A stretch of 64,000 nucleotides of DNA from Taibaiella sp. KBW10 (GTDB lineage: Bacteria; Bacteroidota; Bacteroidia; Chitinophagales; Chitinophagaceae). A program made the translations under genes and the position numbers. The notes beneath the pieces are model-generated. The model was not told where the DNA came from. It worked only from the letters and a program-made list of their open reading frames with translations, and did not search any database. Every line of letters starts with the position of its first letter. Positions within the stretch are counted from its first letter, which is position 1. Positions 50,347-60,000 of the stretch are shown here, in pieces. The DNA is taken from assembly GCF_003852495.1 (NCBI RefSeq), contig NZ_QAJI01000003.1:656687-720686 (forward strand), written 5' to 3'.

Positions 50347-51708
50347 ATGCATTATTCATACAAGATATTGGGGCTGTTACTGTTATTCATCTCCATAAGT
50401 ACGCAGGCACAAAAGCGCAAAGACTATTACCCCGACGGGAAACTCGCTTTTGAAGGCAAATACACCTACGCCTGGAGTGAGATGGAACGATACGAAGTTG
50501 AAAACTTCTCCAAAGACCAAGAAAGAAACCTTTCCCGGCGTCGACGTTCTGATATAGATGAGATAGACCAGTATATCAACCTTTTTCCGGAAAGACAATA
50601 TGAAGGCACCTGTAAATTTTATGCTCCGGACGGATCGCTTGCCTTTTCCGGAAACTATAAACATGGTATCAAAGAAGGAAAATTTATCCTTTACTACCCT
50701 TCCGGAAAAATAAAATCAATACGCTACTACGAAGATGGCATGGCTGCGAATACGTGGGAATATTGGGACGAATACGGTAACCCTACTGCCCTTCATTCCT
50801 ATAGGCCCATACCCGAAACAATATTATCTGATATCGATCGCGAAGCCTATCTGAGCATGTTGGTCAATAAGAATGGCAATTCTGCTTCCAGCAAAAATCG
50901 CAAAGGAGAAAAGTATGTAGATTCTGTATACCGGTCTTTCTTTAAATCAGACAAGTCGACCGTTTATCGCACGCCTATTACGGAAGGACATAGCTCCCGT
51001 ATTTCCGTTTTCCGGGATTATATTGAAGAAAATGTATACCACCGTACGTTTAAACATGGTGTATTTAAAACCTGGGAACTCAAGCAACCCAAAATGGAGT
51101 TTTCCTTTGAAGATAACCAACCCAGTGGCACCTGGAAGCTTTGGGAAAATGGCAAACTGGTGTATGAAATGACCTTTGTACAACACAAAGTAAGCGCTGC
51201 AAAAGACTATGTACATCCTGACAATGACTATTCGGAAGAAAGATACCGTAGAAAAAAATATGACGATTCTTTACAGGCGGCCGATAATTACACCGGCCGT
51301 TACGCAAGCGGCGATCCGGATGCGATTGATCCGGGCATGAGCGGTATGGGTGTAGTAGAAGCCCCACCACCCTCGCGCGTACCAAATGGGACGGAAACCT
51401 TTACTTCTGTTGAGCAAATGCCAGAATTTCCGGGCGGTGCAAACGCAATGAACCAATTCTTGCAGAAAAACATTCGCTATCCGAAAGAAGCCGTAGAAGC
51501 AAAAATACAGGGTAAAGTATTCCTGAAATTTGTAGTGACAGAAATGGGAGAGATTACAAATGTAACCGTTGTGCGCAGTGTAGATAGAATACTGGATAGA
51601 GAGGCGCTCCGCGTAGTTAAAAGTATGCCTAAATGGAAGCCGGGAAAACAAAATGGCAAGAGTGTACGGGTATATTATACATTGCCCATATCCTTTAAAA
51701 TGCAATAA
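50347..51708 (+). CDS. YwqK/MORN-repeat protein with a TonB C-terminal domain
   Basis: 453 residues. The signal peptide is MHYSYKILGLLLLFISISTQAQ. The first part carries 'toxin-antitoxin YwqK'-type repeats (YYPDGKLAFEGKY, FYAPDGSLAFSGNYKHGIKEGKFILYYPSGKIKSIRYYEDG, TWKLWENGKLVYEMTF). A charged linker precedes a TonB-like domain (about 360-453): PEFPGGANAMNQFLQKNIRYPKEA, GKVFLKFVVTEMGEITNVTVVRSVD, MPKWKPGKQNGKSVRVYYTLPISFKMQ. It is fully periplasmic, with no membrane anchor left after signal cleavage, so it is not a classical TonB. The last 28 residues closely match the end of the M56-TonB protein at 40569. Role unknown. Confidence 0.85.
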   Translation: MHYSYKILGLLLLFISISTQAQKRKDYYPDGKLAFEGKYTYAWSEMERYEVENFSKDQERNLSRRRRSDIDEIDQYINLFPERQYEGTCKFYAPDGSLAFSGNYKHGIKEGKFILYYPSGKIKSIRYYEDGMAANTWEYWDEYGNPTALHSYRPIPETILSDIDREAYLSMLVNKNGNSASSKNRKGEKYVDSVYRSFFKSDKSTVYRTPITEGHSSRISVFRDYIEENVYHRTFKHGVFKTWELKQPKMEFSFEDNQPSGTWKLWENGKLVYEMTFVQHKVSAAKDYVHPDNDYSEERYRRKKYDDSLQAADNYTGRYASGDPDAIDPGMSGMGVVEAPPPSRVPNGTETFTSVEQMPEFPGGANAMNQFLQKNIRYPKEAVEAKIQGKVFLKFVVTEMGEITNVTVVRSVDRILDREALRVVKSMPKWKPGKQNGKSVRVYYTLPISFKMQ

Positions 51709-51724
51709 AGGGGACGGACTAAAG

Positions 51725-51780
51725 TAAGCTCATAAAAAAATGGTTGCCATCAGATGGCAACCATTTTTTTTATGAGCTTA
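51725..51780. terminator. Long bidirectional hairpin terminator
   Basis: A stem of about 26 bp (taagctcat, A/T run, tggttgccat and complement) with one bulge. It is shared by 50347-51708 (+) and the helicase gene (-). Confidence 0.8.
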
Positions 51781-51790
51781 CTAAATTCAA

Positions 51791-53584
51791 TTAATTATTG
51801 AATGGTTTTCTTGCTTTGGGGCCACGCTTATCCGCGTAGTCACCTTTTGGCTTGCTTCGGTCATAAGAGTTGCCTCTGCTGTAACCACCGCCACTACCGC
51901 CATCGCGACGACCACCGCCACCGCCATAACCGCCGCCACCATATCCACCGCCGCTTCTATTTCCGCCGCCGCCAAATGAAGGCTTATTATCAGCTTCCTC
52001 TACACGTACTTTTCTATCGTTGTACTTGCGGGAAGTGATGTTTGCAGAAATATACTCTAAAGCATCAGCTGGTATGTTGAAGAAACTGCTTAACTCTCTT
52101 ACAGTGATTTTAGTAACCAGGTTACCATCAAAATCAGTTTGATCCGTAATGAATTGAATCAGTTTTTGCGTGTTGATACCATCTTTAGTTCCTAAGTTGA
52201 TAAACAATCTTACAGAACCATCTCTGTTTGCACTGCGCTCACTTGATTTTTGCTCGTATCCAGAATTTAAATCCGGAGCATCTTCATAAGAAGCAACAGT
52301 ATCTTTCAATTGCAACCATAACAGGCGTTGGATCAGGTCTTCTTTATCGATTCCCTCAAAACGCTCGCTGATGGCTTTGCTCATTTTTTCGCTGAAATGA
52401 GTTTGTCCTTCTGCCTGCTCGATCTTCTCCATGAAATAGAATAAACGCTTACGCACTACTTCATTTCCATCAGGAATATCTGTTTTGTTGAATTTAGTTT
52501 TTGCAATACGCTCTACCTGGCGAATCTTACCGATGTCTCTAGGGGTAACGATAGACATACAGATACCGGATTTACCGGCACGTGCTGTACGGCCACTACG
52601 GTGCGTATAGCTTTCTACATCTTCTGGTAATTCGTAGTTGATTACGTGTGTAATATCATTTACGTCAATACCACGCGCGGCAACATCTGTAGCCACAATC
52701 GCCTGCAACATTTTACGTTTGAAGCGATCCATTACTTTGGTACGCATCTTTTGATCCATATCACCATGCAATGGGCTTACATGATATCCTTCACGCATCA
52801 GCTTTTCAGAAATATCTTGTGCATCTTGCTTGGTACGGGTAAAGATAATACCATAAATATCCGGAGCAAAGTCCAATAAACGCTTCAGGGTATCATAACG
52901 GTGATGTGCACTGGTTACAAAATACTGATGATCGATATTTTCGTTTGTTACGTTTTCTCTCGCTACCGCAATTTCCTTAGGATTTTGCATGAAGCGCTTC
53001 GCAATGCGTCTTACGTCATTGTTCATTGTCGCAGAAAATAACCATGAGGCTTCTTTCTTCTCTGCATTTTTAAGGATGAAATCAATATCGTCACGGAAAC
53101 CCATGTTCAACATTTCATCTGCTTCATCCAATACCACCGTTTTCACGTGGTCTAAATTAATTACGCCACGCTCCATTAAATCCATCAAACGGCCTGGAGT
53201 AGCCACGATGATGTGCGGACGACGTTTGATATCTCTGATTTGCGCGCCGATTGGTGTACCACCATAAACAGCTACGATTCCTACTCCACTCAGAAATTTA
53301 CTATATTTCACAAATTCTTCTTGAATTTGCATACACAATTCCCTTGTAGGACTTAATACTAAAGCTTGAATTTCACCAAGTCCCTCTTCTATGCGGTTCA
53401 GCAAAGGAAGTCCAAATGCCGCGGTTTTACCTGTCCCTGTTTGTGCCAGAGCGGTAATGTCAATGTTCTCGCGAACCAAAAGTGGGATTGTTTGCTCCTG
53501 AATTGGGGATGGTGTTTCAAATCCAATTGCCTTAACAGCTTGTACAAGCTCCTCTTTTAATCCGAATTGTTCGAATGTAATCAT
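51791..53584 (-). CDS. DEAD-box RNA helicase with DbpA-type RNA-binding domain and Gly-rich tail
   Basis: 597 residues. The Q motif is TPSPIQEQ, with AQTGTGKTAAF (motif I, 47-54), PTRELCMQIQ, DEADEMLNMGF (DEAD 153-156), SAT, ATDVAARGIDV and HRSGRTARAG. A connecting helical region follows. A DbpA/CsdA-like RNA-binding domain is at about 455-525 (SVRLFINLGTKDGINTQKLIQFITDQTDF, ITVRELSSFFNIP, ARKYNDRKVRVEEAD-like). The C-terminal tail has a GGYGGGGYGGGGG stretch rich in Gly/Arg and binds RNA non-specifically. Such helicases assist ribosome assembly and cold growth (DeaD/CsdA-like). It is a single gene with its own -7 box (53607-53614) and terminator. Confidence 0.93.
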   Translation of the reverse strand: MITFEQFGLKEELVQAVKAIGFETPSPIQEQTIPLLVRENIDITALAQTGTGKTAAFGLPLLNRIEEGLGEIQALVLSPTRELCMQIQEEFVKYSKFLSGVGIVAVYGGTPIGAQIRDIKRRPHIIVATPGRLMDLMERGVINLDHVKTVVLDEADEMLNMGFRDDIDFILKNAEKKEASWLFSATMNNDVRRIAKRFMQNPKEIAVARENVTNENIDHQYFVTSAHHRYDTLKRLLDFAPDIYGIIFTRTKQDAQDISEKLMREGYHVSPLHGDMDQKMRTKVMDRFKRKMLQAIVATDVAARGIDVNDITHVINYELPEDVESYTHRSGRTARAGKSGICMSIVTPRDIGKIRQVERIAKTKFNKTDIPDGNEVVRKRLFYFMEKIEQAEGQTHFSEKMSKAISERFEGIDKEDLIQRLLWLQLKDTVASYEDAPDLNSGYEQKSSERSANRDGSVRLFINLGTKDGINTQKLIQFITDQTDFDGNLVTKITVRELSSFFNIPADALEYISANITSRKYNDRKVRVEEADNKPSFGGGGNRSGGGYGGGGYGGGGGRRDGGSGGGYSRGNSYDRSKPKGDYADKRGPKARKPFNN

Positions 53585-53606
53585 TACTGTTTTTTGAAAT
53601 AAGCTG

Positions 53607-53614
53607 CAAAGGTA
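53607..53614 (-). promoter_or_regulatory. -7 box TACCTTTG of the DEAD-box helicase gene
   Basis: An exact TAnnTTTG match on the minus strand, 22 bases before the ATG at 53584. Confidence 0.35.
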
Positions 53615-53701
53615 CGTTAATTATGTGGTAAGCACTATTTTTATATATTTATTACATATTTATAACATAAATAAAACAATAATGGCCGCACTTTTACCCA
53701 T

Positions 53702-54823
53702 TCAGACTAATGTCTGGTATACTTGCATTGTATGTGCCGCAAAATCTTTGAGAGAGAATTTCTGAGCAAAGGTTAGCCCTTTTTCAATTTGTGCTTGCCG
53801 GAAATCTTCGTCATCCCATAAGGCGGCAATATGCTGCGCCAAAGCAAAGTCATCATCCGGTCTTACATATAAACTATCCGGCCCGCCGGCTTCTTCCAGG
53901 CAACTTCCGGTCGCAGCAATAACGGGCACCCCACTTTTAAGGGCTTCTATAACAGGAATACCAAAACCTTCGAAGATACTGGGATAAACGAAGATACTCG
54001 CCAACTGGTATAATACCGGCAAATCATCAAAACTTACCTGTGGCAGCATCCAAACCCGGTTTTCTAAATGGTGTTCCTTAATATACGCTTCAATCTTTTT
54101 TTGATACTCCGTAGGCTTACCCACCAAAACAACATTTACCTCTTTAGGCAGATGCAATAAGGATTTCAAGAGGAGCAATGCATTTTTACGGGCTTCGAGG
54201 GTACCAACACAAAGGATAAAGCGCTCGGGTAAATGATATTTTTGTGAAATTTCTTTTTTACAGACTTCCGATACGCTTCGCTCAAATACAGGGTTACAGG
54301 TTTGGTATACTACTGTAATCTTTTCAGCAGGCACTTGCAGATAGGAGATAAGGTCTTGCTTTGTTTGTTCGCTGATGGCAATAATCATGTCTGCTTTTTC
54401 ACAGGCAGCACGTGTTTTGTAGCCATATATTTTTCTATCCATAGCCGGATAGAGTTCGGGAAAGCGCAGGAAAATAAGATCGTGTATGGTGACTACATAT
54501 GGCACGCCTTTGGGTTTGGTCCCTGCCGGCAACTCTGCACTTAAACCGTGGTAAAGCTGCACCCCTTTCTTATGTAATAAAGAAGGCACGCGGAATGTAC
54601 GCCAAAAGGAGGATAAGAATTTAGTACGGGCTTGTACCACCCGGACACTCTTCATGTCAAACGCTTCGTCAAATAAAGAAGGTTTTCCTTCCAACAAGGG
54701 TGTAAATAACTGGTACTGGTGCTGGGGAAAGTATTGATGCAGGGCTTCAATCAGCGACCGGCTGTAATTGCCCAATCCCGTACGATTTTTAAACGCCCGC
54801 TTTGCATCAAACCCGATTTTCAT
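53702..54823 (-). CDS. Glycosyltransferase family 4 (GT-B fold)
   Basis: 373 residues. The N-terminal acceptor domain starts KIGFDAKRAFKNRTGLGNYSRSLIEAL. The donor domain carries FILCVGTLEARKNALLLLKSL and the nucleotide-sugar motif FVYPSIFEGFGIPVIEALKSGVPVIAATGSCLEEAGG, with the EX7E pair (Glu of FEGFG and of IEAL). This is the GT4 'glycosyltransferase family 1-like' signature, used for polysaccharide or LPS sugar transfer. Donor and acceptor are not predictable. A TACTTTTG -7 box ends 5 bases before the ATG. The gene is monocistronic, with no terminator hairpin visible before the helicase. Confidence 0.9.
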   Translation of the reverse strand: MKIGFDAKRAFKNRTGLGNYSRSLIEALHQYFPQHQYQLFTPLLEGKPSLFDEAFDMKSVRVVQARTKFLSSFWRTFRVPSLLHKKGVQLYHGLSAELPAGTKPKGVPYVVTIHDLIFLRFPELYPAMDRKIYGYKTRAACEKADMIIAISEQTKQDLISYLQVPAEKITVVYQTCNPVFERSVSEVCKKEISQKYHLPERFILCVGTLEARKNALLLLKSLLHLPKEVNVVLVGKPTEYQKKIEAYIKEHHLENRVWMLPQVSFDDLPVLYQLASIFVYPSIFEGFGIPVIEALKSGVPVIAATGSCLEEAGGPDSLYVRPDDDFALAQHIAALWDDEDFRQAQIEKGLTFAQKFSLKDFAAHTMQVYQTLV

Positions 54824-54828
54824 AGCAT

Positions 54829-54836
54829 CAAAAGTA
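54829..54836 (-). promoter_or_regulatory. -7 box TACTTTTG five bases before the glycosyltransferase ATG
   Basis: An exact TAnnTTTG match on the minus strand. The -33 box is not well placed. It implies a very short leader. Confidence 0.35.
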
Positions 54837-54854
54837 CGCTAATTTTCTTTTTAA

Positions 54855-54959
54855 TTACGGAGCAAGGCCTGCTAAAAAAGCGCGTACATCCTGCTGCCAT
54901 TGTTCTTTGTACTGATTCCAGTAGTTTTCATGCCCGGCTAATGGATAAGCATTTAATAT
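54855..54959 (-). pseudogene. 3' remnant of an alpha/beta-hydrolase gene
   Basis: An open stretch of 34 codons to a TAA stop reads ILNAYPLAGHENYWNQY followed by KEQWQQDVRAFLAGLAP. This is the exact shape of the C-terminus of an alpha/beta-hydrolase: the catalytic His in GHENY, then W-x(3)-V-x-x-FL. Upstream of it the frame hits a stop and the sequence turns into non-coding repeat-like DNA, so the rest of the gene (nucleophile and acid) is gone. It is probably a truncated relic left by a deletion or insertion. It could also be a chance match, since only 34 residues are available. Confidence 0.5.
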
Positions 54960-55225
54960 TTATTGAGTATCCGCTTTTAGGAAACAAGGACTTTCTTTAT
55001 TCTTTTGGTTTCCATTTATAGCAACTGCTACCTTTTGCCTTGATGCAAAAGGTAGCGCCAAAAAATCAAGGCTTTATAAATCCTTGGCTAAAAATCAATG
55101 CACGGAATGCAGCAAAATCGCGATGCACCGCAATCACCTTAATAAAAACAGGCATTTTTAGTCCTGTTATTGCCACAAAAGGACAAACAAAACGGTTGCC
55201 TAAATGCGGATTTCATATAATATTT
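54960..55225. repeat. Non-coding stretch with a hairpin resembling a dispersed Bacteroidota repeat
   Basis: No gene is visible. At 55027-55056 a perfect 12-bp hairpin (gctaccttttgc / gcaaaaggtagc, 6-base loop CTTGAT) is followed by gccaaaaaatcaaggct. Sequences of this form (CTACCTTTTG..TTGAT..CAAAAGGTAG then AAAAATCAAG) recur between genes in many Bacteroidota genomes as I recall them. Only one copy is in this window, so repeat status here is inference. Confidence 0.4.
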
Positions 55226-56929
55226 TTAAAATTCGGGATCGGCTTGAAAAGAAATTTTTTGTTTGGTCGACGGATGCCGGATTTCCAGGTATTCCGCATG
55301 CAGGTGTAAACGATCTGCTTTTGTACCATAAAGATCATCTCCTACAATAGGCGTATTCAGCCCCATAATATGTGCCGCATGTACCCTTAACTGGTGGGTG
55401 CGCCCGGTGATGGGGTAAAAATAAACCCTGGTTTTATTGCCTTCTACTGCAATCACCTTCCATTTGGTTTTAGCGGCTTTGCCATGTTCGGGACAGACCA
55501 GCTGAAAGGGCCGGTTATCAAAGTCTACCCTTAAGGGCAGGTCAATTATGCCTTCGGATTGCGGCAATATGCCGTTCAACAGGGCCACATACCGCTTCTG
55601 GATCACTTTTTTGATAAACTGATTTTGAATATAATGATAAGCCTCTTTTGTTTTGGCCGCAATCAGTAAGCCGGAAGTAGACATATCTAAACGATGTACA
55701 AGCAAAGGCCCCGTAGCTTCCGGGTAGCGCTTTTGCAATACCCGTAATACGGAATCATCTATATTTATACCAGGCACGGAAAGAAACTCTGCAGGTTTGT
55801 TCACGACCACAATATGGTCATCTTCGTAAATAGTGGCAATCGCTGCACCCAGATCTTCCTGTACCAACATCGGATTATCATCCATCTCAACGTCTTCGAG
55901 CATGTGTGCCAAAATAGGCTCGCATTTCCCTTTACAGGCCGGATAAAAGTATTGGTGTTTCCTGATTTCGGAAACCGGTGATTGCCCCCACCAGAATTCA
56001 GCCATAGCTAAAGGTTTCATCCCATGCAGGAATGCATATTGCAGTAATTTAGGTGTGGCACACTCCCCCGCTCCTGCCGGTGGCTTATCATAGGGCTCTC
56101 GGTCAAAAATGGATCGTACGTTTTTATACTCCCCTTGCTTATTAATAAAATTATACTGATCAAAAAGCCGTTCCTGCAGTGCTGCAGATGCTTGCTTTCT
56201 GGATTCTTTAAGCCGGTTTATGACTTCCCGGTGTTGATCGACTGCTATGGTTAACAGGTTTATTTTATCTTTCCAGACTTGAACACAATGCTTTAATTGC
56301 GCATTATCGGAAAGGCTTTGCCTGATCAGTTCCGCACATAATTCTTCATAGTCGGATGATGCCAATACCCGTTTTTCCGTTTCCCTAAGGAATTTGCGGG
56401 CTGCTTTCTTTTCTTTCAGGCGGAAACGCAGCAGTGCAATGTCGCGTTCAGAGGCATCTTGCTCCTGTCGCAAGGCCGCTACGGCATCCTGATAAGTGGT
56501 ATCACTTTCCAAGGCCGCTATTTGAAGGGTAACCTGATGAATCTCTTTTTCGCCTACTACAAAAAAACTATTGTCCTGTAGCATATCAAAAATAGGAGGT
56601 ACAAAACGAGGCAAGGTATTACTATTGGCTAATTTACCGGAAAAAGCAGCAAGGTAACCGATCGCTCCGTCAGCCTTTTCCACTAATAAAACGCCAAACA
56701 TTTTCCCGATTACTAATCCGGATTGCCCTTCCTGTAACCCAAAATTATGCTCCCAGTCTTGCTGTGTACTCAGATATTGTTGCAATGCCGCAACAGCCTC
56801 CAAACATAAAGGATGCGGTTCATAATAAAAGGGGAATGTAAATTTCTGTGGCAACTCACTGCTGTCAATTATTCTGGCAAAAGGAACAAAACAATTTTCC
56901 TCACCCAAAACAGACCGATCCTCATGCAT
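55226..56929 (-). CDS. RluA-family pseudouridine synthase with a long N-terminal extension
   Basis: 567 residues. The C-terminal 205 residues are the RluA catalytic domain: EDDHIVVVNKPAEFLSVPG, VHRLDMSTSGLLIAAKT with catalytic Asp415, GRTHQLRVHAAH, LHLHAEYLEI. The N-terminal 360 residues contain a long coiled coil (about 135-255) and a conserved-looking Cys-bearing segment (GAGECATPKLLQYAF and YPACKGKCEPIL). This layout matches a known group of about 550-residue RluA-type enzymes rather than RluA/C/D with S4 domains. The four cysteines in GEC and ACKGKC could bind a metal. It should isomerise uridine in a structured RNA (23S rRNA or tRNA); the target is unknown. Confidence 0.88.
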   Translation of the reverse strand: MHEDRSVLGEENCFVPFARIIDSSELPQKFTFPFYYEPHPLCLEAVAALQQYLSTQQDWEHNFGLQEGQSGLVIGKMFGVLLVEKADGAIGYLAAFSGKLANSNTLPRFVPPIFDMLQDNSFFVVGEKEIHQVTLQIAALESDTTYQDAVAALRQEQDASERDIALLRFRLKEKKAARKFLRETEKRVLASSDYEELCAELIRQSLSDNAQLKHCVQVWKDKINLLTIAVDQHREVINRLKESRKQASAALQERLFDQYNFINKQGEYKNVRSIFDREPYDKPPAGAGECATPKLLQYAFLHGMKPLAMAEFWWGQSPVSEIRKHQYFYPACKGKCEPILAHMLEDVEMDDNPMLVQEDLGAAIATIYEDDHIVVVNKPAEFLSVPGINIDDSVLRVLQKRYPEATGPLLVHRLDMSTSGLLIAAKTKEAYHYIQNQFIKKVIQKRYVALLNGILPQSEGIIDLPLRVDFDNRPFQLVCPEHGKAAKTKWKVIAVEGNKTRVYFYPITGRTHQLRVHAAHIMGLNTPIVGDDLYGTKADRLHLHAEYLEIRHPSTKQKISFQADPEF

Positions 56930-57054
56930 AATAATCCAGGCAAAATGATAAAATGCAAAATTATAGAAAACTAAATAAATAACGCTGTTAAAGAGACATC
57001 CGAAATGTTATAAAACATACTTAGCTTTACATTTCATTAACAACCACTCTCTCT

Positions 57055-60000
57055 ATGCGCAAACATATACTATTCAATACGGCATTACTTTGTTTGAGCC
57101 TATATACCTCCTCTTCCTTTGCTAAAGAATTGAAGTTTTACCAACCGCAAACCAACGTAGCTTCATTTGCCGCACCGATTACAAAAGAGCTGAGCAATTA
57201 TCGCGTATTGCGGCAGGATATTGCGACAATACAATCTTTTGTGCAAAGCGTACAGCAACGATATCAAAGTGACAATTTTAGCGCGACCATATCTATTCCT
57301 CTGCTGGACGGAACGGAAGCCACTTTTATCATCAGTAATAGCAACATCCTTTCCAAATCATTTCTGGATATACATACCAATATTCTTTCCTTTAAAGGAA
57401 TATCGGCAGACGGGAAAAGGACCATACGCCTTACCTTATCACCCTTAGGTATGATGGGAAGTGTACATACTGCAGGCCAATCGGGTGTAGAGTATTTTGC
57501 CCCCGCCGACCTGAAACAACCGGAAAACCTAATCGTCTATGCGGCCAAAGATATGCAGGCGCACACCGCTGCTGCTGTTTGCGGTACGGATGGCAGCAGC
57601 TTTTCAGACCCTTCAGATTTGCGGCGGCTGACCGCCTTTCTCCCCTCTTCTCAGTTGAGAACCTACCGGCTGGCCATAGCCGCAACAGGAGAGTATACCA
57701 CATGGGCCGGCAACCAAACAAATGCGCTGTCCCTGATCACCAATTCTGTAAATAATATCGATGCCATATATGAGCGCGATTGTACCATACATTTTACTTT
57801 AGTCACCAGCAATTCGGTTATTTATCCCGATGCAACCACAGATCCATACACAACGGTTTCGTTTCCGTCCAGTGCTACACTAACAGAAAATAATAATGCT
57901 TTAAATACAAATATCGGCAGTGCCAATTACGATGTGGGTGTGGTATTCGGATATGGCTGGTCGGGAGGGTTAGCCAATCTGAATGCCACCTGTACAACAA
58001 ACAAAGGAAAAGGTTCCGGTGGATTAAGCAGTAGCTTCAGTACAGGATCTTCAGGGCCGGTTTTTGACATTATGATTGCTCATGAGATCGGACACCAGTT
58101 TTCGGCAACCCATACTATGGCTGCTAACAATGGGAGTTGCAACGGAAATGTAACCGGTAGCAGTGGCTGGGAACCCGGTGGCGGTTCTACGATTATGGCC
58201 TATGCCGGTTCGTGTACCGGAAACGCCTATCAAAATAATTCGGACGACTATTTCCACGGCGGCTCGCTCGCACAGATCGCAAGCTTTATCACCTCAGGGA
58301 GTGGCAATACCTGCCCTGTGCTCAGCAACAGCGGGAATACTACCCCAACGGCGACGGTAGCCGCGAGTAGTTACACCATACCTCATAGTACCCCGTTTAA
58401 ACTGTCGCTGAATGCCACTGATCCTGATCCAAGCAACCTGCTCACTTATACTTGGGAGCAAATGGATGCTATAGGAGGAACGGGTACTGCTATAACACCC
58501 GGCGCAACGGCGACTTCCGGTCCTTTATTTCGCTCTTATACTCCTAAAAGTAATCCAAACCGGTATTTCCCAAGCCTAAGTGTTTTAACCGGCAATATGT
58601 CCGGCACTTATGAAGTCTTACCGACCGTAGTACGGACTATGAATTTTAGAGGTACGGTAAGAGACAATCATTCAGGAGCAGGCAGCGCGGCCTATGCCAA
58701 TGTAGCCGTCAATACGCTGAACTGCGGCGCATTTGAATTTACCAATATGAGTAGCAATACCGCTTTAGTGGCCAATGGAACGAATACGGTAACCCTTACC
58801 TGGAATACCGCGGTGACTTGTGTGCCTATGGCTAACATTAAGATTTCCTTCTCTACCGATGGGGGACAAACATTTCCTTATACCATACTGAGCAGCACTC
58901 CTAATGACGGGAGCGAAACGATCGTTGTACCCAGTTTGCCAACGTGCTCGGGACGTTTCATGATCGAATCGATAGGCAATATTTATTTCAACATTAACAG
59001 AGCGGATATCAGTATTACTTCCCCAAGTCTTGCCAACGGAACGTCTATCAGTCCAGATAACACGGTAAATGCAACACCGGGCAGTGCAAGCCTTAATCTC
59101 TCTATCGCGCCGGCGTATGGCACGACCATTAACCCGACCATTACCGGTACTATCAGTACGGCTTCTCCAGCAGGTAATTTATCGTTCTACAATCCAAATA
59201 CCCTAAGTTGTAACGGGCCAAGCAATTCGAACCGTTATCAGCTACTGGAATTTACACCTTCCGTTTCGGGCACATACTCGTTTACCAAAACAAACTCCGG
59301 AAGTGCTGTATTAAATCTTTACAAAACAGCTTACAACAGTGGGAATGTATGTGAAAATTTTCTGGCTTCCTCTGCAAGCATGAATGCATCCAATGATGGT
59401 GTGATCCTGAGCAATACCGTGAGCGCACAACTATGTGCTAATCAGAAATACCAGCTGCAGACGGCTACATTTAGCAACGGCAGCGTTGCGCTGCCCTACA
59501 ACTATAGCATTACGATGACCCCTCCTTCAGGCGGAAGTATCAGCAGCGGCATTACCAATCCCCCGGGATATAATTATATGTTTTCTATTGTTAATAATGG
59601 AACAGGAAACATTGTTCGCATCAGTAGTACTCCCGATCTGAGTAACGCTAATACTTTTCCTGCCGGTGCTTATACCGTTTCGGGACTTTCTGCTAATAAT
59701 ACTGCTGCGGCCTTAAATAGTACTTATGCGGGTACTCCCTTTAATAGCTTTAACACCGCCATACTCAATCAATCAGGCGGCTTGTATGCGCAACTCTCTT
59801 CCAATCAAAAATCTGTAAATATTGCAGCAGCCTTACCGATACGCCTTCTCGCTTTTGAAGCCATAAAAACCAATGCGCATCATGCATTATTAAGCTGGAA
59901 AATAATGGAGGATCAATTAGTGTCTGGTTATACAATAGAACGCAGTACGGATGGCGCCCATTTTGACCGCACAGGGTACGTTATTGCGCAAAAAAATCCT

